Shown: positions 53,174-60,936 of the stretch, piece after piece
Layout: every line of letters begins with the position of its first letter
Numbering within the stretch: the stretch's first letter is position 1
Translations under genes and position numbers: made by a program
Notes under the pieces: generated by a model
Told to the model about the DNA's origin: nothing
Database searches by the model: none
Seen by the model: the letters and a program-made list of their open reading frames with translations, nothing else
NCBI RefSeq assembly: GCF_049472675.1
Contig: NZ_JAPNXM010000006.1
Span: 62,001 to 126,000 of the forward strand
DNA: 64,000 nucleotides
Source: Deferribacter thermophilus
GTDB taxonomy: Bacteria > Chrysiogenota > Deferribacteres > Deferribacterales > Deferribacteraceae
Direction of reading: 5' to 3'

Positions 53174-53949
53174 TTTTCACCTCTCAATGTTTTTTTATGA
53201 AAAATCTTAATTATTAATGTTATTATAATATTTATAATCAAATATGTAAAGGCGACTATTATCCAAATCTCAAAAGTCATGAATGTCTCTGAAATTGCTT
53301 TTTGCGCTTGCATGGTTAAATCATAGATAGCAATAACACTAACAAGTGCAGAGTCTTTAATAAGGGAAACAAAAATATTGATAAGTGGATAAATTATCGT
53401 TTTTACGGCTTGTGGTAGTATTATGTATATAAATGTTTTAAAGGTGTTCAACCCAAGACTAAATGATGCTTCCCATTGCCCTTTATCCACATTTTCTATT
53501 CCAGCTCTAATTATTTCACATGCATAGGCACCTTCAAACATGCTTATTGCAATTACAGCTGACCAGAAAGCTGAGATATTAAACACAGGTGCAATTACAA
53601 AATAAAAGAAAAGTATTTGTATTAATAGTGGTGTATTTCTAAAAATTTCCACATAGAGATAACCTATTAATCTTGCTGAAAATGAGTTTAATGTTCTAAA
53701 AATTCCGAAAATAAATCCAAAAATATTTGTCAATATAAATGAAAAGAATGATATTTGAAAAGTAACAAACAACCCTTTTAATAATGGACCAAAGATAAAT
53801 TTACCTTCATTTATTTCAAAAAATAGCCGTTTTACTCTGAACCATTGCCAGTTATAGCCTGTGTTTGAAGCACCTTTGAAAATGAGATAACTAAATAAAA
53901 CAACTAAAAATAAAAAGGCAACGATTTGCATAAATTTTCTAAATACCAT
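53170..53949 (-). CDS. Polar amino acid ABC transporter permease (first gene of operon)
   Basis: A 259-aa permease with about five helices. It has ASFSLGLNTFKTFIYIILPQA as the ATPase-contact loop and FVTFQISFFSFILTN early on. A TTG one codon earlier (53952) is in frame; the ATG at 53949 is preferred. No SD is visible, and the predicted transcription start lies within a few bases of the ATG, so the mRNA may be leaderless. No ATPase gene is in the cluster. Confidence 0.88.
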   Translation of the reverse strand: MVFRKFMQIVAFLFLVVLFSYLIFKGASNTGYNWQWFRVKRLFFEINEGKFIFGPLLKGLFVTFQISFFSFILTNIFGFIFGIFRTLNSFSARLIGYLYVEIFRNTPLLIQILFFYFVIAPVFNISAFWSAVIAISMFEGAYACEIIRAGIENVDKGQWEASFSLGLNTFKTFIYIILPQAVKTIIYPLINIFVSLIKDSALVSVIAIYDLTMQAQKAISETFMTFEIWIIVAFTYLIINIIITLIIKIFHKKTLRGEK

Positions 53950-53956
53950 CAAGAAA

Positions 53957-53984
53957 ATATTATATTACTAAGTAGATAAATCAA
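53957..53984 (-). promoter_or_regulatory. Promoter of the amino acid ABC operon
   Basis: On the minus strand, TTGATT (53979-53984) and TAATAT (53957-53962) are 16 bp apart. The -10 ends only 7 bases before the ATG at 53949, which implies a leaderless or nearly leaderless mRNA. Confidence 0.45.
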
Positions 53985-53998
53985 GAATAATTTTAAAT

Positions 53999-54026
53999 TT
54001 GATTGCAAAATTATAAAAAATATTTA
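53999..54026 (+). promoter_or_regulatory. Candidate promoter of rtcB operon
   Basis: TTGATT (53999-54004) and TATTTA (54021-54026) are 16 bp apart, and the ATG is at 54038. No SD precedes the ATG, and the leader would be only about 5 bases. AT-rich context lowers certainty. Confidence 0.35.
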
Positions 54027-54037
54027 AATTAGCCAGT

Positions 54038-55477
54038 ATGAAAATCAAACAGAAAGACAAATATATCTTTGAAATTGAAAAAGATGAAAAAATAGGGATG
54101 AATGTTCCTGGTATCATTTATGCTGATAATAGTATGCTTGTTGATATACTCAATGAAGGTTCTGCTCAACAGGTTGTGAACTCTGCAACACTTCCAGGAA
54201 TAAAAAAGGCATCAATTGCAATGCCTGATATTCATTATGGGTATGGTTTGCCTATAGGTGGTGTTGTAGCTACTGATATAAATGAAGGTGTGATTACTCC
54301 TGGTGGAGTAGGGTTCGATATTAATTGTGGTGTTAGATTAATTAAATTTGATATAAACAAGGATGAAGTAATAAGTGATTTAGAAGATATTGCTAAACAT
54401 TTATATAGAAATATCCCTTGTGGAGTTGGGGAAGGTGGCAATATTAAGCTAAAGAAAAAAGAATTGAAGAATGTTTTAAAAAAAGGGGCATATTGGGCTG
54501 TTGAAGAAGGGTTTGGAACGGAAGCTGATTTGTTGAATACAGAATCTTACGGAAAACTGGATGATGCAGGACCTGATGTGGTTTCCAATAAAGCTTATGA
54601 AAGAGGTTATGATCAATTAGGAACCCTTGGTAGTGGTAATCATTTTTTAGAGATTGGTTATATAGAAGAGATTTTTTTAGATGATGTTGCTAAAAATTGG
54701 GGGCTATTTAAAGGGCAATTAACGCTATTAATACATTCAGGCTCAAGGGGGCTTGGTCACCAAATATGCAGTGATTTTCTTGACATTTTCGAAAGAGCAC
54801 TAAAAAAGTATCAAATAGATGTTCCTGATAAACAGTTAGCTTGTGCACCTGTTTTATCCCCTGAAGGGCAGGAATATTTAGCAGCTTTAAGTTGTGCCGC
54901 TAATTTTGCTTGGGCTAATAGACAAATATTACAATCAATAGCTATCAAAGCATTAGCTGAAATACTTAAAGTAAAAGTTAAATCTTTAAATCCATCTCTT
55001 TTGTATGATGTAGCTCATAATATTGTAAAATTTGAAAAGTTTGAAGTTGATGGGGAAGAAAAATTGTTAGCAGTTCACAGAAAAGGTGCTACCAGATCTC
55101 TACCTAAAGGTTCTGACTTGCTACCTGAACACTACAGAAAAACTGGACAACCTGTTATTATCCCTGGTGATATGGGGAGATACTCGTATATTTTAGTAGG
55201 TGGGAATAAAGCTCCAGAAAGAAGTTTTAACTCTGCTTGCCATGGTGCAGGGAGAGTGCTAAGTAGACATAAGGCTATCAAAATGGCACAAAATAGAAAT
55301 ATTGCAAACGAGCTAAAAAGTGAGGGTATTATAGTCATTAGCAGAGGTAAAAAAACTTTAAAAGAAGAGATGCCAGATGCTTACAAAGATGTATCTAAAG
55401 TAGTGGAAATTGTAGATTATCTGGGCATAGCAAAAAAGGTGGCTAAATTAAGACCATTATGTGTAATCAAGGGGTAA
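54038..55477 (+). CDS. rtcB: RNA-splicing ligase RtcB
   Basis: A 479-aa RtcB ligase joining 2',3'-cyclic phosphate and 5'-OH RNA ends using GTP and Mn. His347 in VHRKGATR matches the guanylylated histidine. Metal ligands lie in GVGFDINCG, GSGNHFLE, HSGSRGLGH and the C-terminal CHGAGRVLSR. Bacterial RtcB acts in RNA repair. No archease or RtcA is nearby. It is followed by a small unknown gene 2 bp downstream. Confidence 0.95.
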   Translation: MKIKQKDKYIFEIEKDEKIGMNVPGIIYADNSMLVDILNEGSAQQVVNSATLPGIKKASIAMPDIHYGYGLPIGGVVATDINEGVITPGGVGFDINCGVRLIKFDINKDEVISDLEDIAKHLYRNIPCGVGEGGNIKLKKKELKNVLKKGAYWAVEEGFGTEADLLNTESYGKLDDAGPDVVSNKAYERGYDQLGTLGSGNHFLEIGYIEEIFLDDVAKNWGLFKGQLTLLIHSGSRGLGHQICSDFLDIFERALKKYQIDVPDKQLACAPVLSPEGQEYLAALSCAANFAWANRQILQSIAIKALAEILKVKVKSLNPSLLYDVAHNIVKFEKFEVDGEEKLLAVHRKGATRSLPKGSDLLPEHYRKTGQPVIIPGDMGRYSYILVGGNKAPERSFNSACHGAGRVLSRHKAIKMAQNRNIANELKSEGIIVISRGKKTLKEEMPDAYKDVSKVVEIVDYLGIAKKVAKLRPLCVIKG

Positions 55478-55479
55478 AT

Positions 55480-55779
55480 ATGGAGAAATGGATGGCTGTT
55501 TTTGATGATATGAGGTTTGAAGATGTTAAGTTTAATATAATTGATGATTTGAAAATTGAGGTATTATTTTTAAAAAGAAGGAAAAAGATGAATGGTACTG
55601 TATTGAAATTTAATGATTTTACAAAAGTTTATAAAGTATCCCTTGATGATGGGACAGAGTTTGCAATAGTTGATTTTCATGAAATGGATGCATTTTTTGA
55701 AAATAACAATATCCTTTTCCAAAACAGAAAAGGGTTACATAAAGAGATAAAAAGATATATTGAGTTTTCTTTATCGTGA
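55480..55779 (+). CDS. Hypothetical protein between rtcB and a dehydratase-like gene
   Basis: A 99-aa soluble protein, not recognised. The sequence alternates beta strands (EVLFLKRRKKMNGTVLKF, VYKVSLDDGTEFAIVDF) and could form a small beta barrel. It is not archease, whose length and acidic residues differ. ATG 55480 with aaggggt at 55469-55475 is chosen over an in-frame ATG at 55459 inside rtcB. It overlaps the next gene by 4 bases. Confidence 0.6.
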   Translation: MEKWMAVFDDMRFEDVKFNIIDDLKIEVLFLKRRKKMNGTVLKFNDFTKVYKVSLDDGTEFAIVDFHEMDAFFENNNILFQNRKGLHKEIKRYIEFSLS

Positions 55780-56765
55780 AAAAAGTCGGTTTTACCACCA
55801 CAATACCTGTAGATATAATTTTTGCAGCCGAAAAAGTGCCTATAGATTTAAACAATATATTTATAACAAGTAGATCCCCATATAGGTATATAGAAAAGGC
55901 TGAGGAGGATGGCCTTCCTAGAAATACTTGCAGCTGGATAAAGGGGATTTATACTGCAGTGCTTGAAAACGATATTGACACAGTAATAGGTGTTATTGAA
56001 GGGGATTGTTCGAATACCCATGCATTAATGGAGATTTTTAGGTCTAAATCAAAGAATGTTATTCCTTTTGCTTACCCTTATGGTGAAAAAGATAAGGTAA
56101 ATTTTTTAAAAAATCAGATAAATAATTTGATGATAGAATTAAATGTTGAGTGGAATGATGTAAAAAATACAATAGATAGAATTGATAAAATAAGAGAGAA
56201 ACTTATTAGGCTTGATGAATACACGATAGAAGGTTTTGTTTCAGGATTTGAAAATCACTTGTGGTTGGTCACTTCTACTGATTTTAATTCTGATTATGTT
56301 AGTTATGAAAAAGAATTAGATAAATTTTTGGATGAGATAAAAAATAGAAGGTCTTTAAATAAAAAGGTTAGACTTGGTTTTATCGGTGTGCCAACTATTT
56401 TTACTGATATTTATCAATTTATAGAAGAAAGGGATTGTCAGGTGGTATTTAATGAGGTTCAAAGACAATTTTCTATCCCTTATATTGAGTTTGATTATGT
56501 TGAGCGTTTTGCAAGATACACATACCCTTATGATATTAAATTTAGATTAGAAGATATAAAGAAGCAGATTAAGAAAAGGGAGATAGACGGTATTATACAT
56601 TATGTCCAATCATTTTGTTATAGACAGATTCAGGATGTTGTTATTAAAAAAGAGTTGGATATCCCTGTTATTACTATCGAAGGGAATGACCCTGAAGGGA
56701 TTGATGCTAGGACAAAAATCAGGCTTGAATCTTTTATAGAGATGTTGCAGGGTAAAAAAGGATGA
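55776..56765 (+). CDS. 2-hydroxyacyl-CoA dehydratase-like Fe-S protein (HgdB/YjiM/DCCP family)
   Basis: A 329-aa member of the HgdB family. Conserved cysteines Cys52 (NTCSW), Cys78 (EGDCSN) and Cys281 (SFCYRQ) match the cluster ligands; Cys221 is extra. Hydroxyacyl-CoA dehydratases need two such subunits, but only one is present, followed by its activator. Stand-alone relatives include E. coli YjiM and the double-cubane cluster protein of Carboxydothermus, which reduces small difficult substrates. The start is GTG. The substrate is unknown. Confidence 0.85.
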   Translation: MKKVGFTTTIPVDIIFAAEKVPIDLNNIFITSRSPYRYIEKAEEDGLPRNTCSWIKGIYTAVLENDIDTVIGVIEGDCSNTHALMEIFRSKSKNVIPFAYPYGEKDKVNFLKNQINNLMIELNVEWNDVKNTIDRIDKIREKLIRLDEYTIEGFVSGFENHLWLVTSTDFNSDYVSYEKELDKFLDEIKNRRSLNKKVRLGFIGVPTIFTDIYQFIEERDCQVVFNEVQRQFSIPYIEFDYVERFARYTYPYDIKFRLEDIKKQIKKREIDGIIHYVQSFCYRQIQDVVIKKELDIPVITIEGNDPEGIDARTKIRLESFIEMLQGKKG

Positions 56766-57508
56766 AAGTTGGTATTGATTTAGGAAGTCGTTTTGTAAAA
56801 GTAGCAATACAAAGTGGAGATGATGAATTTATTCTAAAAAAAATTGATACAATAGAATTTTATAAAAAATATGTGTTTAAAAAAGAACAAAATATCTATG
56901 TGGATATGAAAGCATTTTTGAATGAAGATGATGTAGATATTACTGCTACGGGTTATGGAAGGAATGTTCTTGCTTTTAAAAATGCAAATATAATATCCGA
57001 GATAAAAGCTCATTACAAAGGTGCTCTTATTCAAATGAATTATGAAAACTTTACCCTTATTGATATAGGGGGGCAGGATTCTAAGGTAATATATGTGAAA
57101 AATGGATATATAGAAGATTTTGTAATGAATGATAAATGTGCTGCAAGTACAGGAAGATTTTTAGAAAACAGTGCAAATATCTTGGGGATAACATTAGAAG
57201 AATTAGCAAACGAAACCAAAAAACCGATTAAATTGAATAGCACCTGTGCAATTTTTAGTGAATCAGAGATTGTGGGTAAAATAGCAGAAGGGTATAAAAT
57301 TTCAGAAATTGCTGCCGGAATTAATGAGTCAATTGCAAAACGGATATATCCTATGTTAAAAAGATTTAAAAATGATAGATATTTTGCATCAGGTGGAGTG
57401 GCTAAACTAAAAGGGGTAATATATTTTTTAGAAAAGTTAGTTAACGATAAAATTGAAGTTGTAAAAAATGCACAATTTAATGGTGCAATAGGATGTCTTC
57501 ATTACTGA
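56762..57508 (+). CDS. Acyl-CoA dehydratase activase-type ATPase (BadF/HgdC/YjiL family)
   Basis: A 248-aa ASKHA ATPase. Phosphate loops GIDLGSR and DIGGQDSK are followed by Cys126 in KCAASTGRFLE and Cys162 in STCAIFSESE. These two cysteines per monomer hold a [4Fe-4S] cluster at the dimer interface. The protein couples ATP hydrolysis to low-potential electron transfer into the partner at 55776. The ATGA overlap supports a functional pair. Confidence 0.93.
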   Translation: MKVGIDLGSRFVKVAIQSGDDEFILKKIDTIEFYKKYVFKKEQNIYVDMKAFLNEDDVDITATGYGRNVLAFKNANIISEIKAHYKGALIQMNYENFTLIDIGGQDSKVIYVKNGYIEDFVMNDKCAASTGRFLENSANILGITLEELANETKKPIKLNSTCAIFSESEIVGKIAEGYKISEIAAGINESIAKRIYPMLKRFKNDRYFASGGVAKLKGVIYFLEKLVNDKIEVVKNAQFNGAIGCLHY

Positions 57509-58023
57509 TGAATGGTAAAAAAGTAAAAGCTGGATTCCCTACATTATTACAAACTATAAAATTGTCTTTTAAAGCTTCTTTTTTTGATGAGAAAGGGCTT
57601 CTTTTTTTGCTGCTGAATAATAAACACACTTTTAATTTAATCACAATTTTTCTTTTTATGATTTCATTACCTGTAAGGGGGTTAGATGGTAAAGTATCAT
57701 ATTCAATTGGTCATATCATAGAAACAGTTCTTTTAACCCTGTTTTTTATAGGGTTTCTTTATTTTTTATCTCCAAATAAAAAATTTGGTTTTTTAGCATT
57801 TTTGAGAGTTTTTATGGCTTATGAAAGCATTGATATTTTTGCAATAGTTAGTTTTATTATTCCAATAAGTTTTTTAAGTATTTTTTACGCATTACATATT
57901 GGATGGTACTTATCACTTGCAGTGTTTGCATATAGTAAAATTAATCGCTTGAATTATATTTATTCAACAATAAATGTGCTGCTTGTATTTTTTATAGTTA
58001 ATCTCTTGCCGTCAATTCTTTGA
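57508..58023 (+). CDS. Multi-pass membrane protein, unknown (Yip1-like topology)
   Basis: A 171-aa protein with about four or five membrane helices (near 35-53, 65-85, 95-115, 118-135, 150-168). A cytoplasmic N-terminus includes LLQTIKLSFKASFF, a pattern seen in Yip1-domain proteins. The assignment is weak. It overlaps the activase stop by one base (tgatg). An in-frame ATG at 57493 is also possible. The 3' end overlaps the convergent thioesterase gene by 26 bases. Confidence 0.6.
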   Translation: MNGKKVKAGFPTLLQTIKLSFKASFFDEKGLLFLLLNNKHTFNLITIFLFMISLPVRGLDGKVSYSIGHIIETVLLTLFFIGFLYFLSPNKKFGFLAFLRVFMAYESIDIFAIVSFIIPISFLSIFYALHIGWYLSLAVFAYSKINRLNYIYSTINVLLVFFIVNLLPSIL

Positions 58024-58516
58024 TACGGGTAATTATTTTTGGAAAATATTTTTTATTTTTGTCAAATAGAAGATATTTAATTGTTTCTTTCATCTTTTCA
58101 TCAGAAATTTCAACAAAATGACCATCAGCTTCGATATATTTTATATTATTTTTATCTAATATATACCCTTTGACGGTATAGAGTCCTCTTTTTTCTTCAA
58201 CAAATTCAGTAATTATCCTATAGTTTTCTTTAATATGAAGTGACTTTTTAAATTTTATCTGTAACATTCTTGTAAAACAGAGATTTTTGGCACTGCTAAA
58301 AACATAAGCACACCAACCAAGAGTTTCATCAAGTAATGCAGAAGCTATCCCACCATGAACGATCCCTTTAAAGCCGTTATACCCATCTGGGATTAAAATA
58401 TCTGAGCAAACAGTATTGTTTTCCACATAAAATATATGTTTTAAACCGATTTCATTATCAATACCGCAAACAAAACATTTTGTAGAATGGGGTAAGTATA
58501 ACCTTTCAAAATTCAT
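57998..58516 (-). CDS. PaaI-type hotdog thioesterase
   Basis: A 172-aa hotdog-fold protein with HGGIASALLDETLGW, the catalytic segment of PaaI/YigI thioesterases, after an N-terminal CFVCG. It would hydrolyse acyl-CoA. No SD is clear; the ATG at 58516 gives the usual family start, whereas an in-frame TTG at 58552 would add 12 residues. It is convergent with the membrane protein and divergent from glpK. Confidence 0.8.
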   Translation of the reverse strand: MNFERLYLPHSTKCFVCGIDNEIGLKHIFYVENNTVCSDILIPDGYNGFKGIVHGGIASALLDETLGWCAYVFSSAKNLCFTRMLQIKFKKSLHIKENYRIITEFVEEKRGLYTVKGYILDKNNIKYIEADGHFVEISDEKMKETIKYLLFDKNKKYFPKIITRIKELTARD

Positions 58517-58566
58517 GTTAGATTTTTTACTTCTAATTATTGTAAATGGCAATCTTTTTTGTTTGA

Positions 58567-58575
58567 TGTTATAAT
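58567..58575 (+). promoter_or_regulatory. Extended -10 promoter of glpK
   Basis: TGT-TATAAT at 58567-58575 is a perfect extended -10 element, 40 bases before the glpK ATG at 58615. No good -35 lies at the proper distance. Confidence 0.5.
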
Positions 58576-58614
58576 TAATTTGAATTATTTAGTAGTTTGA
58601 AAAAGAGGTGTACT

Positions 58615-60102
58615 ATGAAAAAATATGTTTTAGCATTAGATTCTGGTACTACAGGGAATAAAGCTATTGCATTTGATTTGGAAGGTAATATTGCAGCTTA
58701 TTCTTACACAGAATTTCCACAAATATTCCCTAAAAGTGGGTGGGTAGAGCAAGCCCCTTTTGATATACTTAATAGTGCCTTGAAAGTGTTAAAAGATGTT
58801 ATTGATAAGGTTGGTTCAGAAAACATTATATCTATTGGGATTACAAATCAAAGAGAGACAACAATAATTTGGGATAAAAATAGTGGAGAGCCTTTATATA
58901 ATGCAGTAGTTTGGCAATGTAGAAGATCTTCAGAAATTTGTGATAGATTAGTAGAAAATAAAAAAATGATTAAAGAAAAAACAGGGTTGTTTTTAGATCC
59001 ATATTTTAGTGCTACAAAGGTAATATGGTTGTATGAAAATGTTGAAAATGTAAAAAAAGCTATTGATAAAGGTGATGCTTTATTTGGTACTGTCGATAGT
59101 TGGTTGCTTTATAATTTGACATCAAATAATGCTCATTTGACAGATATTACAAATGCTTCAAGAACTATGTTTTTTAATATTAACAAATTAGAGTATGACA
59201 GTGAATTGTTAAAATTATTTGGTATCCCAGAAAATATTTTGCCAGAAGTAAAACCATCAGGTGATTTTTTTGGAGTTGTCGATAAAAAATTTTTTGGGTG
59301 TGAAATACCGATAACTGCTGTGATTGGTGATCAACAATCTGCTCTTTTTGCTCATGGAGGCTGGAGGGAAGGATTAATAAAAAATACTTATGGGACAGGT
59401 TTATTTTTGATGACATCCACTAAAAACAATATTTATCAAAGCGAAAGTCTCATTTCAACGATTGCATGGAAGATAGATGATGATATTGAGTATGCTTTGG
59501 AAGGAAGTGTCTTTATAGGTGGATCACTCGTTCAGTGGATAAGGGATAATCTAAATCTGATAGAAAAAAGTTCTGATATTGAAAGGCTTGCAGCAGAAGT
59601 GGATAGTTCTGAAGGGGTTTTTATAGTACCTGCTTTTAGTGGGTTAGGTGCACCTTACTGGGATCATTCTGCGAGAGGTATTATTATTGGTATTACAAGA
59701 GGTACAAAAAAAGAGCATTTGGCTAGAGCTGCACTTGAAGCAATAGCTTATCAAGTAAAAGATATTTATGAAGAATTAAAAAAGGATACAGAGATTGATT
59801 TTAAAACGCTTTCTGTAGATGGAGGTGCATCAGAAAACAGATTATTGATGCAAATACAGGCTGATATGTTAGGTATACCTGTAGAAAAACCATCTATTAA
59901 AGAATCCACAGCATTTGGTGCTGCAGGTTTGGCAGGTATTATATCAGGAGTTTGGAATAAAGATGATATATTAAAGTTTAGAGCTTTAGATTCAGTTTTT
60001 AGACAAAATGATAGGGATGGGTACTACATTAAAGGGTACTCTATTTGGAAAGAAGCTGTAAAGCGGTCTTTTGGTTGGAATAAATTAATAAGTAATTGCT
60101 GA
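58615..60102 (+). CDS. glpK: Glycerol kinase
   Basis: A 495-aa FGGY-family kinase with ALDSGTTGNKA as the ATP phosphate loop, ITNQRET, YGTGLF and GLGAPYWD. It phosphorylates glycerol to glycerol-3-phosphate, which also feeds PlsY and PgsA. In-frame ATG 58597 is less likely, because agaggtg at 58604-58610 suits 58615. No glpF or glpD lies nearby. The stop overlaps mqnB by one base. Confidence 0.95.
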   Translation: MKKYVLALDSGTTGNKAIAFDLEGNIAAYSYTEFPQIFPKSGWVEQAPFDILNSALKVLKDVIDKVGSENIISIGITNQRETTIIWDKNSGEPLYNAVVWQCRRSSEICDRLVENKKMIKEKTGLFLDPYFSATKVIWLYENVENVKKAIDKGDALFGTVDSWLLYNLTSNNAHLTDITNASRTMFFNINKLEYDSELLKLFGIPENILPEVKPSGDFFGVVDKKFFGCEIPITAVIGDQQSALFAHGGWREGLIKNTYGTGLFLMTSTKNNIYQSESLISTIAWKIDDDIEYALEGSVFIGGSLVQWIRDNLNLIEKSSDIERLAAEVDSSEGVFIVPAFSGLGAPYWDHSARGIIIGITRGTKKEHLARAALEAIAYQVKDIYEELKKDTEIDFKTLSVDGGASENRLLMQIQADMLGIPVEKPSIKESTAFGAAGLAGIISGVWNKDDILKFRALDSVFRQNDRDGYYIKGYSIWKEAVKRSFGWNKLISNC

Positions 60103-60773
60103 TGAAAAGGAATTTAAAAGATATAGAAGTCAAAAATATCATTGTTATCCCAACTGTTAATGAATATAATTATCTTTTTGAATATCAACTAATCGAATAT
60201 AATAGCATATTAAAATATGCCTTAAGTGACGATTTATTAGTTGTTATTAGTGGTATTGGTAAAATAAATACTGCAATAACGATTACTTATCTTTTAAATT
60301 TAAATATTAGATTCAATAAGATTTTATTAGCAGGTATTGCTGGTGCATATAAAGACACTGGTTTGAAAGTAGGGGATGTGGTATCTATTAAAGAGGATTA
60401 TTTTGTTGATGAAGCATTATTTCATAATAATACAATTAAAATGACTAACGAAATCAACTTTCCAGTTTGTAAGGATAATAAAACAACTTTTTTAATTTTT
60501 AATTCATTAAAAGTTGTTAATGCTAATACTGTTTCTTTGATATCTGGTGATGACAAATTAAGTGAACTTTATCATAAGAAAACAAATGCATCTATTGAAT
60601 CTATGGAAGGAGCAGCTTTTGGGCTGGTATGTAAAAAATTTAATGTTAATGCTTATCAGATTAGAGCGATTTCAAATTATTGTGGTAATAGGGAAAAACA
60701 GATGTGGGATGTAAAAAAAGCATTAAAAAACCTAAAAGAGGTTTTATACAGTTTACATTTAGTAAAACATTAA
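60102..60773 (+). CDS. mqnB: Futalosine hydrolase MqnB
   Basis: A 223-aa nucleoside phosphorylase-fold protein. The conserved SMEGAAFG holds the ribose-binding Glu, and IRAISNYCG is like the futalosine hydrolase branch rather than MTA/SAH nucleosidase. It removes hypoxanthine from futalosine in menaquinone synthesis, complementing MqnD at 43886. ATG 60102 overlaps the glpK stop; a TTG two codons earlier is possible. Confidence 0.82.
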   Translation: MKRNLKDIEVKNIIVIPTVNEYNYLFEYQLIEYNSILKYALSDDLLVVISGIGKINTAITITYLLNLNIRFNKILLAGIAGAYKDTGLKVGDVVSIKEDYFVDEALFHNNTIKMTNEINFPVCKDNKTTFLIFNSLKVVNANTVSLISGDDKLSELYHKKTNASIESMEGAAFGLVCKKFNVNAYQIRAISNYCGNREKQMWDVKKALKNLKEVLYSLHLVKH

Positions 60774-60790
60774 TAATGTGAACATTATTA
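60771..60790. repeat. AT-rich inverted repeat after mqnB
   Basis: taataatgt (60771-60779) and acattatta (60782-60790) form a perfect 9-bp inverted repeat over the mqnB stop codon. No T-tract follows, so it is a weak terminator candidate at best. Confidence 0.4.
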
Positions 60791-60878
60791 AAATTAAAAA
60801 AGTATTTGATTGATAAAGCATATAATTTTCATTTATTTCAAGATAAATATTTAACAAGTCATCGTAAATATTTTTATA

Positions 60879-60921
60879 TTGACTTAAAATAAAAATTATG
60901 TTTTATTATTGTAATAATAAA
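60879..60921 (+). promoter_or_regulatory. Promoter and palindrome upstream of the acyl-CoA carboxylase operon
   Basis: TTGACT (60879-60884) lies 19 bp before TATTAT (60904-60909). The -10 region falls inside a perfect inverted repeat, tttattatt (60902-60910) and aataataaa (60913-60921), with a 2-bp centre. The repeat could be an operator for a regulator of this operon. The high AT content weakens the case. Confidence 0.4.
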
Positions 60922-60936
60922 CACAGGGGGAGTTTT

